This document shows, piece after piece, positions 1 through 6,457 of a DNA stretch of 17,279 nucleotides; the stretch's first letter is position 1, and each line of letters begins with the position of its first letter. The notes below the pieces were generated by a model. That model was not told where the DNA came from, ran no database searches, and saw only the letters and a program-made list of their open reading frames with translations. Both the position numbers and the translations under genes were made by a program. The DNA is taken from contig JANDJZ010000940.1 of NCBI GenBank assembly GCA_027943245.1, forward strand, positions 1 through 17,279, in the 5' to 3' direction. The DNA is from Acanthamoeba sp. SK_2022b. Lineage: Eukaryota; Discosea; Longamoebia; Acanthamoebidae.

Positions 1-1
1 G

Positions 2-227
2 CGTGTCCTGGACGACGAACGCATGGGCGACGAGCAGCTCGCGCAGCGGCTGCAGGCCTCCGCGCCGCGTCACCCGCAGCCCGAGGACTTCATCCGCGGC
101 GACCGCCTGGTGGATCTACGAGCGCGTCGCCCAGGGGATGGCGGCTACGCAGAAGTCTGGGGTGTTGGAGCTGAGCTTCGTGACCGACCAGGCCATGACC
201 GGGGTGAGCCGAAAGACACCCCCATGA
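2..227 (+). pseudogene. 3' end of an unidentified gene, apparently frameshifted
   Basis: Two reading frames share the coding signal here. From the left edge to about position 108 frame 2 has strongly G/C third positions and reads as a normal charged protein (…LAQRLQASAPRHPQPEDF…). From about 108 on, frame 2 loses that codon bias and frame 3 takes it over (…IYERVAQGMAATQKSG…), ending at the TGA at 225-227. This is what a one-base insertion (or two-base deletion) near 105-112 would produce. The family is not recognised. The gene starts left of the window, so its length is unknown. A sequencing error cannot be excluded. Confidence 0.5.
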
Positions 228-481
228 AACTGCATCGGCACGCCCGCCCTGACGCCGGCGTGTCGTCGTCGGCTGCACCGATCGCGGACACCAGCCCGCG
301 TGCGCGCCTGCGCGCGTGCCCGGCACACTGGCTGATTTACCAGCGTTGCGGACGCAGCACACTGACCATCAGCATTCCATGCCCGGGCTGTGTGCGCCGG
401 CCTGTTCCGCGCGTGTCGGCGACGGGACTGTTCCAGACAGGCATGAGTGCTTCGAAGCGATGCCATCGAAGGAGGTGCTGA
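224..481 (+). CDS. possible small Arg/Cys-rich hypothetical protein (85 aa)
   Basis: The ATG at 224 overlaps the stop of the preceding gene fragment as ATGA, an arrangement typical of translational coupling. The frame stays open for 85 codons with fairly high G/C at third positions. The product is basic, with several Arg and Cys residues, and resembles no family I know. There is no good Shine-Dalgarno before the ATG. The composition could also come from a non-coding GC-rich stretch, so this is tentative. It ends about 65 bases before the LysR start. Confidence 0.3.
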   Translation: MKLHRHARPDAGVSSSAAPIADTSPRARLRACPAHWLIYQRCGRSTLTISIPCPGCVRRPVPRVSATGLFQTGMSASKRCHRRRC

Positions 482-547
482 CGGGATGCGGATCGAGATG
501 CTGGCGCCCAAGAGGCCGAACCAGAAGAAGACAAACAGGAGGTGGCC

Positions 548-1456
548 TTGGATTTCAGATTGCTGCGTTACTTCGTCGCAGTTGCGGAAGAACTGCATCT
601 GGCCCGTGCAGCCGAGCGTCTGGGCATCGAGCAATCGCCTGTGTCGCGTGCGATGCGCGACCTGGAAAGCCAGCTTGGCGTGCAGCTGTTCGACCGCAGC
701 ACACGCCTGACGCGGCTGACCTGGGCCGGCCAGGTGTTCCTCGGCGAATGCCGGCGCGTGCTGGCCACCGTGGAGCAGGCAGTCAAGAGCGCCAAGGCGG
801 CGGCGCAGGGCTACCAGGGCCACCTGCGCATCGCCATCTGCGACAGCCTGGCGCAGCCCCGCATCGCCACCTTACTGGCACGCAGCCGCGAGGACGAGCC
901 CGAGCTGGAGATTCGCGTCTTCGAGCTGCCGTTCGCGCAGCAACTCAAGATGCTGCACAACGATCTTCTGGACATCGGCTTTGGCTTGTCAAACGCGGTG
1001 CATGATGGCCTCGTCGCCGAGCCGGTGTGGACCGATCCGCTGTCGGTGATCGTGCCCGCACGCCACCCCTTGCTGGCACACGTGCAGGTGCCGCTGGCCG
1101 AAGCCTTGAAGTTCCCGCTGGTTCTGTGCCATCCCGAATCGGGATCGGGCTGCCGCCATCAGATTCAAGCGCTGCTGCAGGACGCAGGCACGCCCCTCAA
1201 GCTGGTCGATGAAGTGACCAGCCTGGGCGTGATGCTGACCTTGGTCGGCGCCGGCTACGGCATCGGTTTCGCCATCGCCTCGCAGGTGCAGACGCTACAG
1301 CGCCCGGACATCTCCATTCGTCCCCTGGCCGGCACCCCACCGATGCTCTCTACCTACCTGCTGCGCCGCCATGGCGACCCCTCCGAGCCCATGAAGCGGT
1401 TCATCGAGCGGGTGAAAGACGGGGCTGCGCCGGTCGATGATGAGCCAGTCCTTTGA
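548..1456 (+). CDS. LysR-family transcriptional regulator
   Basis: A 302-residue LysR-type regulator of normal family length. The N-terminal winged helix-turn-helix covers about residues 1-60: the opening is MDFRLLRYFVAVAEELHLAR, followed by AERLGIEQSPVSRAMRDLE as the recognition region. A periplasmic-binding-protein-like effector domain follows from about residue 88 to the end. I chose the TTG at 548 because AGGAGG at 537-542 lies five bases upstream, and it gives the usual family opening. The GTG at 542 overlaps that Shine-Dalgarno. LysR regulators often control a neighbouring divergent gene, but nothing supportable lies divergent here. The flanking genes are broken, and regulators of this style occur on integrative elements, so a mobile origin is possible but unproven. 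The effector is unknown. Confidence 0.93.
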   Translation: MDFRLLRYFVAVAEELHLARAAERLGIEQSPVSRAMRDLESQLGVQLFDRSTRLTRLTWAGQVFLGECRRVLATVEQAVKSAKAAAQGYQGHLRIAICDSLAQPRIATLLARSREDEPELEIRVFELPFAQQLKMLHNDLLDIGFGLSNAVHDGLVAEPVWTDPLSVIVPARHPLLAHVQVPLAEALKFPLVLCHPESGSGCRHQIQALLQDAGTPLKLVDEVTSLGVMLTLVGAGYGIGFAIASQVQTLQRPDISIRPLAGTPPMLSTYLLRRHGDPSEPMKRFIERVKDGAAPVDDEPVL

Positions 1457-2122
1457 GGACGCAGCTCGCCTGTCCGTTGCGACCTGTGGCGTGGTGTGCC
1501 AGAGGACAGATAAACTTCAGAATGAATCCGATGCTCTGGCTGTCGATGGATGTGCTTGGCTCGCTTTGGATCACCCGCAACGGCCTGCGTTGACCAGGCC
1601 GAAGATTTGAGTCCACAATCGAGTCCATTCCGTGACGCCCGGATCGGAAAAGACGTGCGTAATCAACGAGCTAGAAACCGGGTGCTGTTCCCATCGCCCG
1701 CTCCAGATAGACGTCCCTACTGACGTCGGTTCTGGTGCACAAACAGAATGCGGCTCGAGAGTGGCCAATCTGGCTAAAGCGATTGAGCAAGCCGACGTGG
1801 ACATGCAGTTCCACAAGCTGGCAGTCGAACATGCGTACGGTCACCATTTCGCCCGGCCGCTTAAAGCAAGTTCTTCTTCGCCTCCACAACGCTGCGCCGT
1901 TGGCAGTCGCGCCATTTCTTCCATATCGTTCGACCCGAGCGCTTGCGCATCGCCTCTTGATGGTGCGCCGAGCTCGAACTCGAATTCTTAGGCTGCCCGC
2001 GCCGAGCGGGCTTCGTCGTTTCAATGGTGCACTTGACAAGGCTGTAGGGTGCAAGCGCGCTGCCGGGCTTCCGACGGATTCCTGGGCTGGCTACACTTTT
2101 CTTTCCACAGAGAAGGGAAGTC
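1457..2122. other. gene-poor stretch, possibly degenerate
   Basis: No convincing gene was found in these 666 bases on either strand. Several frames stay open by chance, but none combines codon bias, a ribosome site and recognisable protein. A minus-strand frame at 1571-1816 looks slightly protein-like near its end and could be a remnant. A short hairpin lies at 1995-2011 (GCCCGC, five-base loop, GCGGGC), followed by a weak T-rich run. The region separates an intact regulator from a broken acetyltransferase, consistent with decaying accessory DNA. Confidence 0.5.
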
Positions 2123-2625
2123 ATGGGCACAGATATCTACGTTTCGACGCTGACCGCCGATCTGGAGCAGCAGTTCATCGACGCGGTCGGACAGAGCCGC
2201 AAACTGCACGCTCCATGGGTTTCGCCGCCCAGCACGGCACAGGAGTTCCAGGGCTACCTGGCTCGCGTGCAGGAGCCGTCGGGTGCGGCATTTGTGATCT
2301 GGGAGTGCGCAGCGATGGTTTTGCCGGGGTCGTGCAGATCACGAACATCCTGATGGACCCGTTCCGCTCTGCCCATATCGACTTCTTTGCATTCTCGGGC
2401 TTCGAAGGGAAGGGCCTGATGAAGGAGGGCCTCGCGCATGTCGTGAAGCAGGTCTTCAGGACTTCGAAGCTGCATCGGCTGGAAGCCAACATTCAGCCTG
2501 AGAACAAGGCAGCCATAGCACTGGTGAAGTCCTGTGGTTTCAAGTTGGAGGGGTTGTCGCCCGCATTCATGAAGGTCGGTGGTCGCTGGCGAGATCACGA
2601 ACGCTGGGCGCTGTTGACCGCGTAG
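2123..2625 (+). pseudogene. GNAT-family N-acetyltransferase (RimJ/RimL-like), frameshifted
   Basis: The 5' part starts at ATG 2123, preceded by AAGGGA at 2113-2118, and reads MGTDIYVSTLTADLEQQFID. The 3' part, in another frame, carries the GNAT core: a GFAGVVQITNI strand, a GFEGKGLMKEGL acetyl-CoA loop, then LEANIQPENKAAIALVKSCG, which is the classic NxxAIxLxxxxGF region. The two parts join around position 2305, where one base seems to be missing (GAG at 2303-2305 runs into GTG at 2305-2307). Together they would make a single-domain acetyltransferase of about 165 residues, normal for the family. Related enzymes acetylate N-terminal amines of ribosomal proteins or small molecules; the substrate here is unknown. 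The break would abolish function unless it is a sequencing error. Confidence 0.82.
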
Positions 2626-2871
2626 TCGCTGCCGGATCCGTCAGCGCCTGGGGGTTCTCCATGAACTGGTCTCGCAAAGGGCGCAGCACCTTGTCATCCT
2701 GGGAAGTGACGAGACGTCGAAGAAGGTGAAGCACACCGAGGTGCAGACAAGCCCTACCAGCGGGCTTGTTCTTGCCTGACGTCTCCCCCCGAAAACAGCT
2801 GGACAGCGTCCGGAACTACAGGGGCGAGATCTGCGGCGCGACAAACGCAAAAAAGCCGCATAGGTGCTGAG
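2626..2871. other. intergenic stretch with one terminator
   Basis: No supportable gene was found. A plus-strand frame from 2642 to 2779 without a good start reads plausibly (…LGVLHELVSQRAQHLVILG…) and may be the remnant of another gene's end. The terminator at 2747-2769 lies within it. Confidence 0.4.
2747..2775 (+). terminator. rho-independent terminator
   Basis: An 8-bp perfect stem (ACAAGCCC at 2747-2754, GGGCTTGT at 2762-2769) with a 7-base loop is followed by a short T-rich tail (TCTT). It would end transcription coming from the acetyltransferase region. Confidence 0.55.
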
Positions 2872-2898
2872 ATGACAGGCGAAGGCGCTCGTTACAAT
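2872..2898 (+). promoter_or_regulatory. candidate sigma-70 promoter before the leader ORF
   Basis: The -10 candidate is TACAAT at 2893-2898. A weak -35 candidate, ATGACA at 2872-2877, sits 15 bases upstream, shorter than ideal. If used, transcription would start near 2904-2906, almost at the ATG of the leader ORF (2907), which would make that ORF nearly leaderless. Confidence 0.4.
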
Positions 2899-2906
2899 GG
2901 AACTCC

Positions 2907-2975
2907 ATGGTTCACTGCACTCTCACCACTACCATCTCCACGACCGCTTCCTGCGGACCGTGTGAAGTGCCGTGA
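2907..2975 (+). CDS. threonine-rich leader peptide ORF (22 aa)
   Basis: ATG 2907 to TGA 2973-2975 encodes 22 residues, six of them threonine. The core is Thr-Leu-Thr-Thr-Thr-Ile-Ser-Thr-Thr at residues 5-13, followed by Cys16 and Cys19. This resembles the Thr/Ile-rich leader of the enterobacterial thr operon. It lies 22 bases before a strong intrinsic terminator and 93 bases before a hydrolase gene. RNA pairings that could shift with ribosome position are visible: 2908-2917 can pair with 2980-2990 (one-base bulge) and 2964-2969 with 2989-2994. Only a weak Shine-Dalgarno (GGA at 2899-2901) precedes it. That it is translated, and that it senses threonyl-tRNA or another signal, is inference. Confidence 0.45.
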   Translation: MVHCTLTTTISTTASCGPCEVP

Positions 2976-2997
2976 GTCCCAGTTGAACCACTTCCCA

Positions 2998-3030
2998 GGC
3001 CCGCCAGCGATGGACCGGGCCCTTTTTTTT
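2998..3030 (+). terminator. strong intrinsic terminator / candidate attenuator
   Basis: The stem is GGCCCG (2998-3003) with CGGGCC (3016-3021), extended inside by CCA/TGG around a GCGA tetraloop, with a two-base bulge at 3014-3015. An eight-T run follows at 3023-3030. It lies between the leader ORF and the hydrolase gene, with no complete longer gene before it, so an attenuator role is likely. Confidence 0.75.
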
Positions 3031-3068
3031 GCCCTTGCGTCGCCGGCACCACGCAAGGAGTTGTACTC

Positions 3069-3605
3069 ATGTTTGCTCTGTTAGTCCTCGATGTTCAGGT
3101 CGGCCTGGTCCGAGGCCCTGAACCCATGTGGCGCTGCACCGAGGTGCTGGACACCATCAACACCTTGATGGAACAGGCCCGCCGTGCGGGAGCGCCAATT
3201 TTTCTGGCTCGTCACATCGGTCCCGTGGGAACGCCCATTGGCCCAGGCAGCCCACTGACCCAACTCGCACCCGAACTGCAACTGGACGGCAGTGAGGTTG
3301 TGTTCGAAAAACACCGCCCAAGCGCCTTTGCAGGCACCGATCTGTTGCAGCAGCTTCAAGCACGCAACGTGACCGGCCTGGTCATCACCGGCATGAAGAC
3401 TCAGTACTGCGTGGACACCAATTGCCGGGTCGCTCGCGATCTGGGCCTTGATGCCGTCCTTATTGCGGATGGACATACTTGTGCCGACACCCCCCAGCTT
3501 GCAGCGCAGAAGATTGTGGAACACCACAACGTGACGCTGGCAGGGGCGTTTTGCGCGGTCATGCCCGCAAACGCCTGGGATTTCTCGGCACCGGTTCACA
3601 CCTGA
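3069..3605 (+). CDS. isochorismatase-like cysteine hydrolase
   Basis: A 178-residue cytoplasmic protein of the isochorismatase/nicotinamidase superfamily, full length for the small single-domain members. The catalytic triad is visible: Asp8 in ALLVLDVQ, Lys81 in FEKHRPSAF, and nucleophile Cys114 in GMKTQYCVDTNCRVARDLG. The family hydrolyses C-N or C-O bonds in small amides, imides or enol ethers; the substrate cannot be told from sequence. ATG 3069 is supported by AAGGAG at 3055-3060, eight bases upstream. It seems to be a single-gene unit preceded by a leader ORF and terminator (2907-3030), so its expression may be controlled by readthrough. No terminator is evident after it. Confidence 0.92.
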   Translation: MFALLVLDVQVGLVRGPEPMWRCTEVLDTINTLMEQARRAGAPIFLARHIGPVGTPIGPGSPLTQLAPELQLDGSEVVFEKHRPSAFAGTDLLQQLQARNVTGLVITGMKTQYCVDTNCRVARDLGLDAVLIADGHTCADTPQLAAQKIVEHHNVTLAGAFCAVMPANAWDFSAPVHT

Positions 3606-3775
3606 TCTGCGGAGTCCGCCCATATTGAGGCACACGCTAGCGATTGCAGCGCCATTTGTCTTTCAGACCACCGGGCCATGGGCCAATGCCGACGGCCTGG
3701 TCCTGCCTTGCGCTGATTCCCTGACCTGTGCTTGTCCGACAAGGGCGTGCCTGGGCGGCACCCATGCTTGAGGCC

Positions 3776-3913
3776 ATGAACACACCTCCTCCCAACACCC
3801 CTGGCCAAGTGCCCACGTCGTCGTCCCGCAACCGGTTCGCCACCAAGCGGACCATGTACATCGCCGCAGCCGTCGTGGCCGTGGCGCTGATGATGGTGTT
3901 TGCGCCCTGGTAG
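3776..3913 (+). CDS. small single-pass membrane protein (45 aa)
   Basis: ATG 3776 to TAG 3911-3913 encodes a Pro/Ser/Thr-rich hydrophilic N-terminus (residues 1-22), a basic patch (RNRFATKR) and one hydrophobic helix (about 27-42), ending in FAPW. The positive patch before the helix suggests N-in, C-out topology. GAGG lies just before the ATG with very short spacing, so an upstream in-frame ATG at 3764 is an alternative start. A GNRA-loop hairpin and a terminator follow directly, which supports a real transcription unit ending here. A 6-1-6 palindrome at 3731-3743 (CTTGTC C GACAAG) lies upstream. No function can be assigned. Confidence 0.55.
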   Translation: MNTPPPNTPGQVPTSSSRNRFATKRTMYIAAAVVAVALMMVFAPW

Positions 3914-3940
3914 GCGCGATCCACTGTCATGGTCCCGCCC

Positions 3941-3956
3941 ATGCCCGAAAGGGCAT
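3941..3956. other. GNRA tetraloop hairpin
   Basis: ATGCCC at 3941-3946 pairs perfectly with GGGCAT at 3951-3956 around a GAAA loop, five bases before the terminator hairpin at 3962. The tandem arrangement may stabilise the 3' end of the upstream transcript or add to termination. Confidence 0.5.
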
Positions 3957-3961
3957 GAGAA

Positions 3962-3991
3962 AGCCCGCCATTTGGCGGGCTGTCGTTTTGG
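3962..3991. terminator. bidirectional intrinsic terminator
   Basis: An 8-bp perfect stem (AGCCCGCC at 3962-3969, GGCGGGCT at 3974-3981) has a four-base loop. On the plus strand GTCGTTTT follows. On the minus strand TTCTC follows. It lies between the convergent genes ending at 3913 (+) and 4005 (-) and can serve both. Confidence 0.8.
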
Positions 3992-4004
3992 GGAATCGCT
4001 TGCC

Positions 4005-4202
4005 TCAGTGCGCAGGGTGCGCCGTCGGTGCTTGCGCCGTGGGGAGTCGGGCCAGCTTCTGCGAGCAATCGCTGCACACGTGCCACGCATGGAATTGGCG
4101 GGCGCCTGTGGCGGGCTTTTCCTGTTCGCACTGCATGCAGAAGACGGCGGGGGCCAGGTCCAGGAGCCGGATCGGCTCTCTGCCTTTCTTGGGACTACGC
4201 AT
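4005..4202 (-). CDS. small four-cysteine (zinc-ribbon-like) hypothetical protein (65 aa)
   Basis: The ATG at 4202-4200 is preceded by AAGGAG (complement of 4207-4212) at good spacing. The 65-residue product has Cys22-x-x-Cys25 and, 17 residues later, Cys43-x-x-Cys46, the spacing of a treble-clef or zinc-ribbon metal site, with His41 next to the second pair. N- and C-termini look unstructured (basic start, Ala/Pro/Thr-rich end). It is probably a cytoplasmic zinc-binding protein. Nucleic-acid or protein binding would be typical of such ribbons, but nothing specific can be claimed. It is a single gene closed by the bidirectional terminator at 3962-3991. Confidence 0.75.
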   Translation of the reverse strand: MRSPKKGREPIRLLDLAPAVFCMQCEQEKPATGARQFHAWHVCSDCSQKLARLPTAQAPTAHPAH

Positions 4203-4386
4203 AGCTCTCCTTCAAAGTGTTGCTCCTCGGTATCCATTGGGCGCCGGGTTGGAAAAGGCGGTCGTCAGCGGGCGCGCCAAGGCGCAGCAGAAGCCGGCGC
4301 CATCGAGGGTGCGGGTTCAACTTACAGCCAGGCCGTCTCACGGTTGTGACTTTTGCATGACCGTGTGGGGAAGGCGCCGCAGCTGT

Positions 4387-4416
4387 TTGACAGCGTGCTT
4401 CGGGCAACCCTAGAAT
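4387..4416 (+). promoter_or_regulatory. near-consensus sigma-70 promoter for the methyltransferase
   Basis: Consensus -35 TTGACA lies at 4387-4392 and -10 TAGAAT at 4411-4416, with an 18-base spacer. The predicted start is near 4423, giving about 200 bases of 5' leader before the ATG at 4624. Confidence 0.65.
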
Positions 4417-4623
4417 TTTTGCTTCCATTCCTGCGACCATTGCGAGCCTGACATGAACCTGTGACGCCTTCGGACCTTCGTCCGACCAATCCCCCGAAGC
4501 CCTTTGCCGGCCGACGGCGGACGCCTGCGTCACCTCCTGCCTGTTCGTTGATTGCTCTGCGTTTCCTGAACGCAACCCGGCGTCGCCGTGCGGCCTCCTT
4601 TCGGAATTTTTGAAAGAGTGCCC
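4417..4623 (+). other. long 5' leader of the methyltransferase gene
   Basis: About 200 bases lie between the predicted start site and the ATG. The leader holds a clean hairpin (TCGGAC at 4470-4475, loop CTTC, GTCCGA at 4480-4485) without a T-run, then GC-rich sequence. No known riboswitch was recognised. The bases from 4203 to 4386 hold nothing else I can support. Confidence 0.35.
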
Positions 4624-5412
4624 ATGACGGAATCCATCGATATCCTTGCCCACAACACGGCCGCCTGGAACCAGCAGGCTGCCAAGTCCTGCGACTGGTC
4701 GCGCCCGGTCGACAGCGCCGAAATAGCACGGGCCCGCGCCGGAAGCTGGCAGGCGCGGCTCACGCCAGGCCCCTTGCCTGCCGGCTGGCTGGATGATGTA
4801 CGCGGCCTGCGCATCCTCTGCCTTGCCAGCGGCGGCGGCCAGCAGGCGCCCATTCTTGCTGCGGCGGGCGCCCAGGTCACCGTCTTCGACGCCTCAGCCG
4901 GCCAGCTTGCGCAGGACCGGCATGTGGCCGAGCGCGAAGGCCTTGCGCTGTCCTGCGTGCAGGGCGATATGCGCGATCTGGGGGTCTTTGCAGACGCCAG
5001 CTTTGATGTGATCTTTCACCCCATCTCCAACCTCTACGTGCCCGATGTGCGGCCCGTGTGGCGTGAATGCGCGCGGGTGCTGACGACGGGCGGGCGTCTT
5101 CTGTCCAGCTTCTGGAATCCGGTGGTCTTCGTGGAGGACCGTGATCCTGCATTGCGCGAGCAAGGACTCGTGCGGCCCGCCTGGCGTCTGCCGTATTCCG
5201 ATGTGGCGGATTTGCCGCCCGAGGCGATTGCGGCCAAGCGCGAGCGCAACGAGGCCCTGGTGTTCGGCCATACGCTGGCCGATCAGATCGGGGGGCAGTT
5301 GGATGCGGGGCTTGTGCTGACGGGCTTCCACGAGGACTGGCAGCCCCACGCCCGTTTTGTGATCGAGAAGTTCGTGCCGACCTTCATTGCGACACGTTCG
5401 ATGAAGGTCTGA
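4624..5412 (+). CDS. class I SAM-dependent methyltransferase
   Basis: A 262-residue protein with a Rossmann-fold methyltransferase domain. Motif I is ILCLASGGGQQAPILAAAGA (about residues 64-83), followed by the acidic end of strand 2, VTVFDAS (Asp89), which would bind the SAM ribose. Motif II/III regions follow as VQGDMRDL and SFDVIFHPISNLYV, then the post-motif segment GGRLLSSFWNP. It probably methylates a small molecule in the cytoplasm; the substrate is unknown. The ATG at 4624 is preceded by GAAAGAG; an in-frame GTG upstream (4588) lacks a better ribosome site. It appears monocistronic, with its own promoter at 4387-4416, and converges with the minus-strand gene ending at 5449. Confidence 0.9.
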   Translation: MTESIDILAHNTAAWNQQAAKSCDWSRPVDSAEIARARAGSWQARLTPGPLPAGWLDDVRGLRILCLASGGGQQAPILAAAGAQVTVFDASAGQLAQDRHVAEREGLALSCVQGDMRDLGVFADASFDVIFHPISNLYVPDVRPVWRECARVLTTGGRLLSSFWNPVVFVEDRDPALREQGLVRPAWRLPYSDVADLPPEAIAAKRERNEALVFGHTLADQIGGQLDAGLVLTGFHEDWQPHARFVIEKFVPTFIATRSMKV

Positions 5413-5448
5413 ACGCGCTACCTACGGCCTGGACCTGCCTTGCCGCGC

Positions 5449-5730
5449 TCAGGTGCGCAAGGCCGGTATCCAGGTCTGTTGCTGGGCGGGTTCTGCCACG
5501 GGCTGCGCCGGTTGCGGTCGGGGAGCAGGGCCTTTGGCCTGGGGCGATGGCTGGGCCTGCCGCACCTGCTCGGCGCCGGACTTGGCCAGCAGCAGCATCA
5601 CGGCCATGCAGATCAACGTCAGCAAGAGCACCACGCAGATGGGGCCCAGATCCACGGAGGCGATGTCCAGCCCCTTCAGCGACTGCCAGCGTTCTGAGCG
5701 TATTTCCAGCGGTTCTTCGGGATCGGCCAT
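5449..5730 (-). CDS. single-pass membrane protein with Pro/Ala/Gln-rich tail (93 aa)
   Basis: ATG at 5730 follows GGAGGT at good spacing. A charged N-terminal segment of about 28 residues precedes one hydrophobic helix (about residues 29-49, PICVVLLLTLICMAVMLLLA). A low-complexity tail rich in Pro, Ala and Gln follows (about 55-85). The architecture suggests an inner-membrane anchor with an extended tail. Longer upstream in-frame starts lack a ribosome site. A candidate promoter lies at 5760-5788, so it may be transcribed separately from the two small genes upstream on the same strand. No family is recognised. Confidence 0.65.
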   Translation of the reverse strand: MADPEEPLEIRSERWQSLKGLDIASVDLGPICVVLLLTLICMAVMLLLAKSGAEQVRQAQPSPQAKGPAPRPQPAQPVAEPAQQQTWIPALRT

Positions 5731-5759
5731 GACACCTCCACTGCGTTGAGTGTGCCTCC

Positions 5760-5788
5760 ATGCTAGGCGCAAGTGAGCATGCAAACAA
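5760..5788 (-). promoter_or_regulatory. candidate sigma-70 promoter for the 93-aa membrane protein
   Basis: On the minus strand, TTGTTT (complement of 5783-5788) and TAGCAT (complement of 5760-5765) are separated by 17 bases. The start would be near 5753, about 22 bases before the ATG. Confidence 0.4.
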
Positions 5789-5829
5789 TATGGGAACTTC
5801 GCCAGGATGCGAGGGTATACCGCAGGCAG

Positions 5830-6078
5830 CTACTTGACCCACATCAATTGCGCCGCCACGGCCAGGGCGATGGCCAGCAGCACCAGCAGCACCAGCCTTG
5901 CCACGATGGTGACCGCCTTGCGGCGCGCTGCTTTGCGAGTGTTGCGCGGACGAGGTGGGGTAGGCGGCGGCTGCGTGGCATCCAGGGCTGCAATTCTTTC
6001 CAACCAGTCCTGGGTTGTTGGCAGGGCAGTGGCGGGCGGTGACGAGGACGGGGACGAACCGGGCTTGCCGCGGTTCAT
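5830..6078 (-). CDS. small protein with C-terminal membrane helix (82 aa)
   Basis: ATG at 6078 overlaps the stop of the preceding gene as ATGA, indicating translational coupling; AGGAG lies just upstream. The N-terminal 50 residues are hydrophilic and rich in Ser and Pro. A strongly basic stretch (RPRNTRKAARRKA) leads into one C-terminal hydrophobic helix (about residues 56-78), ending in WVK. This is the layout of a tail-anchored inner-membrane protein. No family is recognised. It is the second gene of a pair with the coiled-coil protein at 6075-6257, so the two products may act together. Confidence 0.62.
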   Translation of the reverse strand: MNRGKPGSSPSSSPPATALPTTQDWLERIAALDATQPPPTPPRPRNTRKAARRKAVTIVARLVLLVLLAIALAVAAQLMWVK

Positions 6079-6257
6079 GGCTCCAGCTCCTGCCGCATCT
6101 CTTCCAGCACCTCCAAGGCGCCCTGGATCATGGCTTGCCTGTGCTCCAGCGCAGCCTTCTGGGTCTGCAGCCGTTCCAGCTGCTCGGCTACCTGCGCCTC
6201 GTCGGCCCGCAGCTTCTTCAGCTGCTCCTGTATGGCCTCCATTTCCGGGGCGCTCAT
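6075..6257 (-). CDS. small coiled-coil protein (60 aa)
   Basis: The product is almost entirely heptad-like and charged (EAIQEQLKKLRADEAQVAEQ, then LERLQTQKAALEHRQAM…), predicting one continuous coiled coil over about residues 5-58 and likely self-association. ATG 6257 is preceded by GGAGGA with seven-base spacing; an upstream in-frame ATG at 6281 is possible but less well placed. It overlaps the next gene by four bases. No transmembrane segment or enzymatic motif is present. It may partner the tail-anchored protein encoded next. Confidence 0.65.
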   Translation of the reverse strand: MSAPEMEAIQEQLKKLRADEAQVAEQLERLQTQKAALEHRQAMIQGALEVLEEMRQELEP

Positions 6258-6457
6258 CTGCCAATCCTCCAGCATGCGAAGGGCGTGGCACGTGGCCCGG
6301 TCCCTTCTCACAATTCACACGAATGCCGGCGATTATCTGTGCGTCTTAGCGACTGGCTATGAATGAATTGATATAGATTGTCATCGGCTGGCGCAGAAGG
6401 GGGCCGAAAGCTTGCCGCTGCATGCGCACGGTGCTGCGCAGATCAGAGCAGCGCAGT

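Noticed and set aside
2290..2320. Programmed -1 frameshift in the acetyltransferase
   Set aside because: No slippery heptamer or downstream stimulatory structure was seen, and GNAT enzymes are not known to use frameshifting.
4305..4330. GGGTTCAA resembling a tRNA T-arm
   Set aside because: No matching stem, acceptor arm or anticodon arm could be built around it. No tRNA was found in the window.
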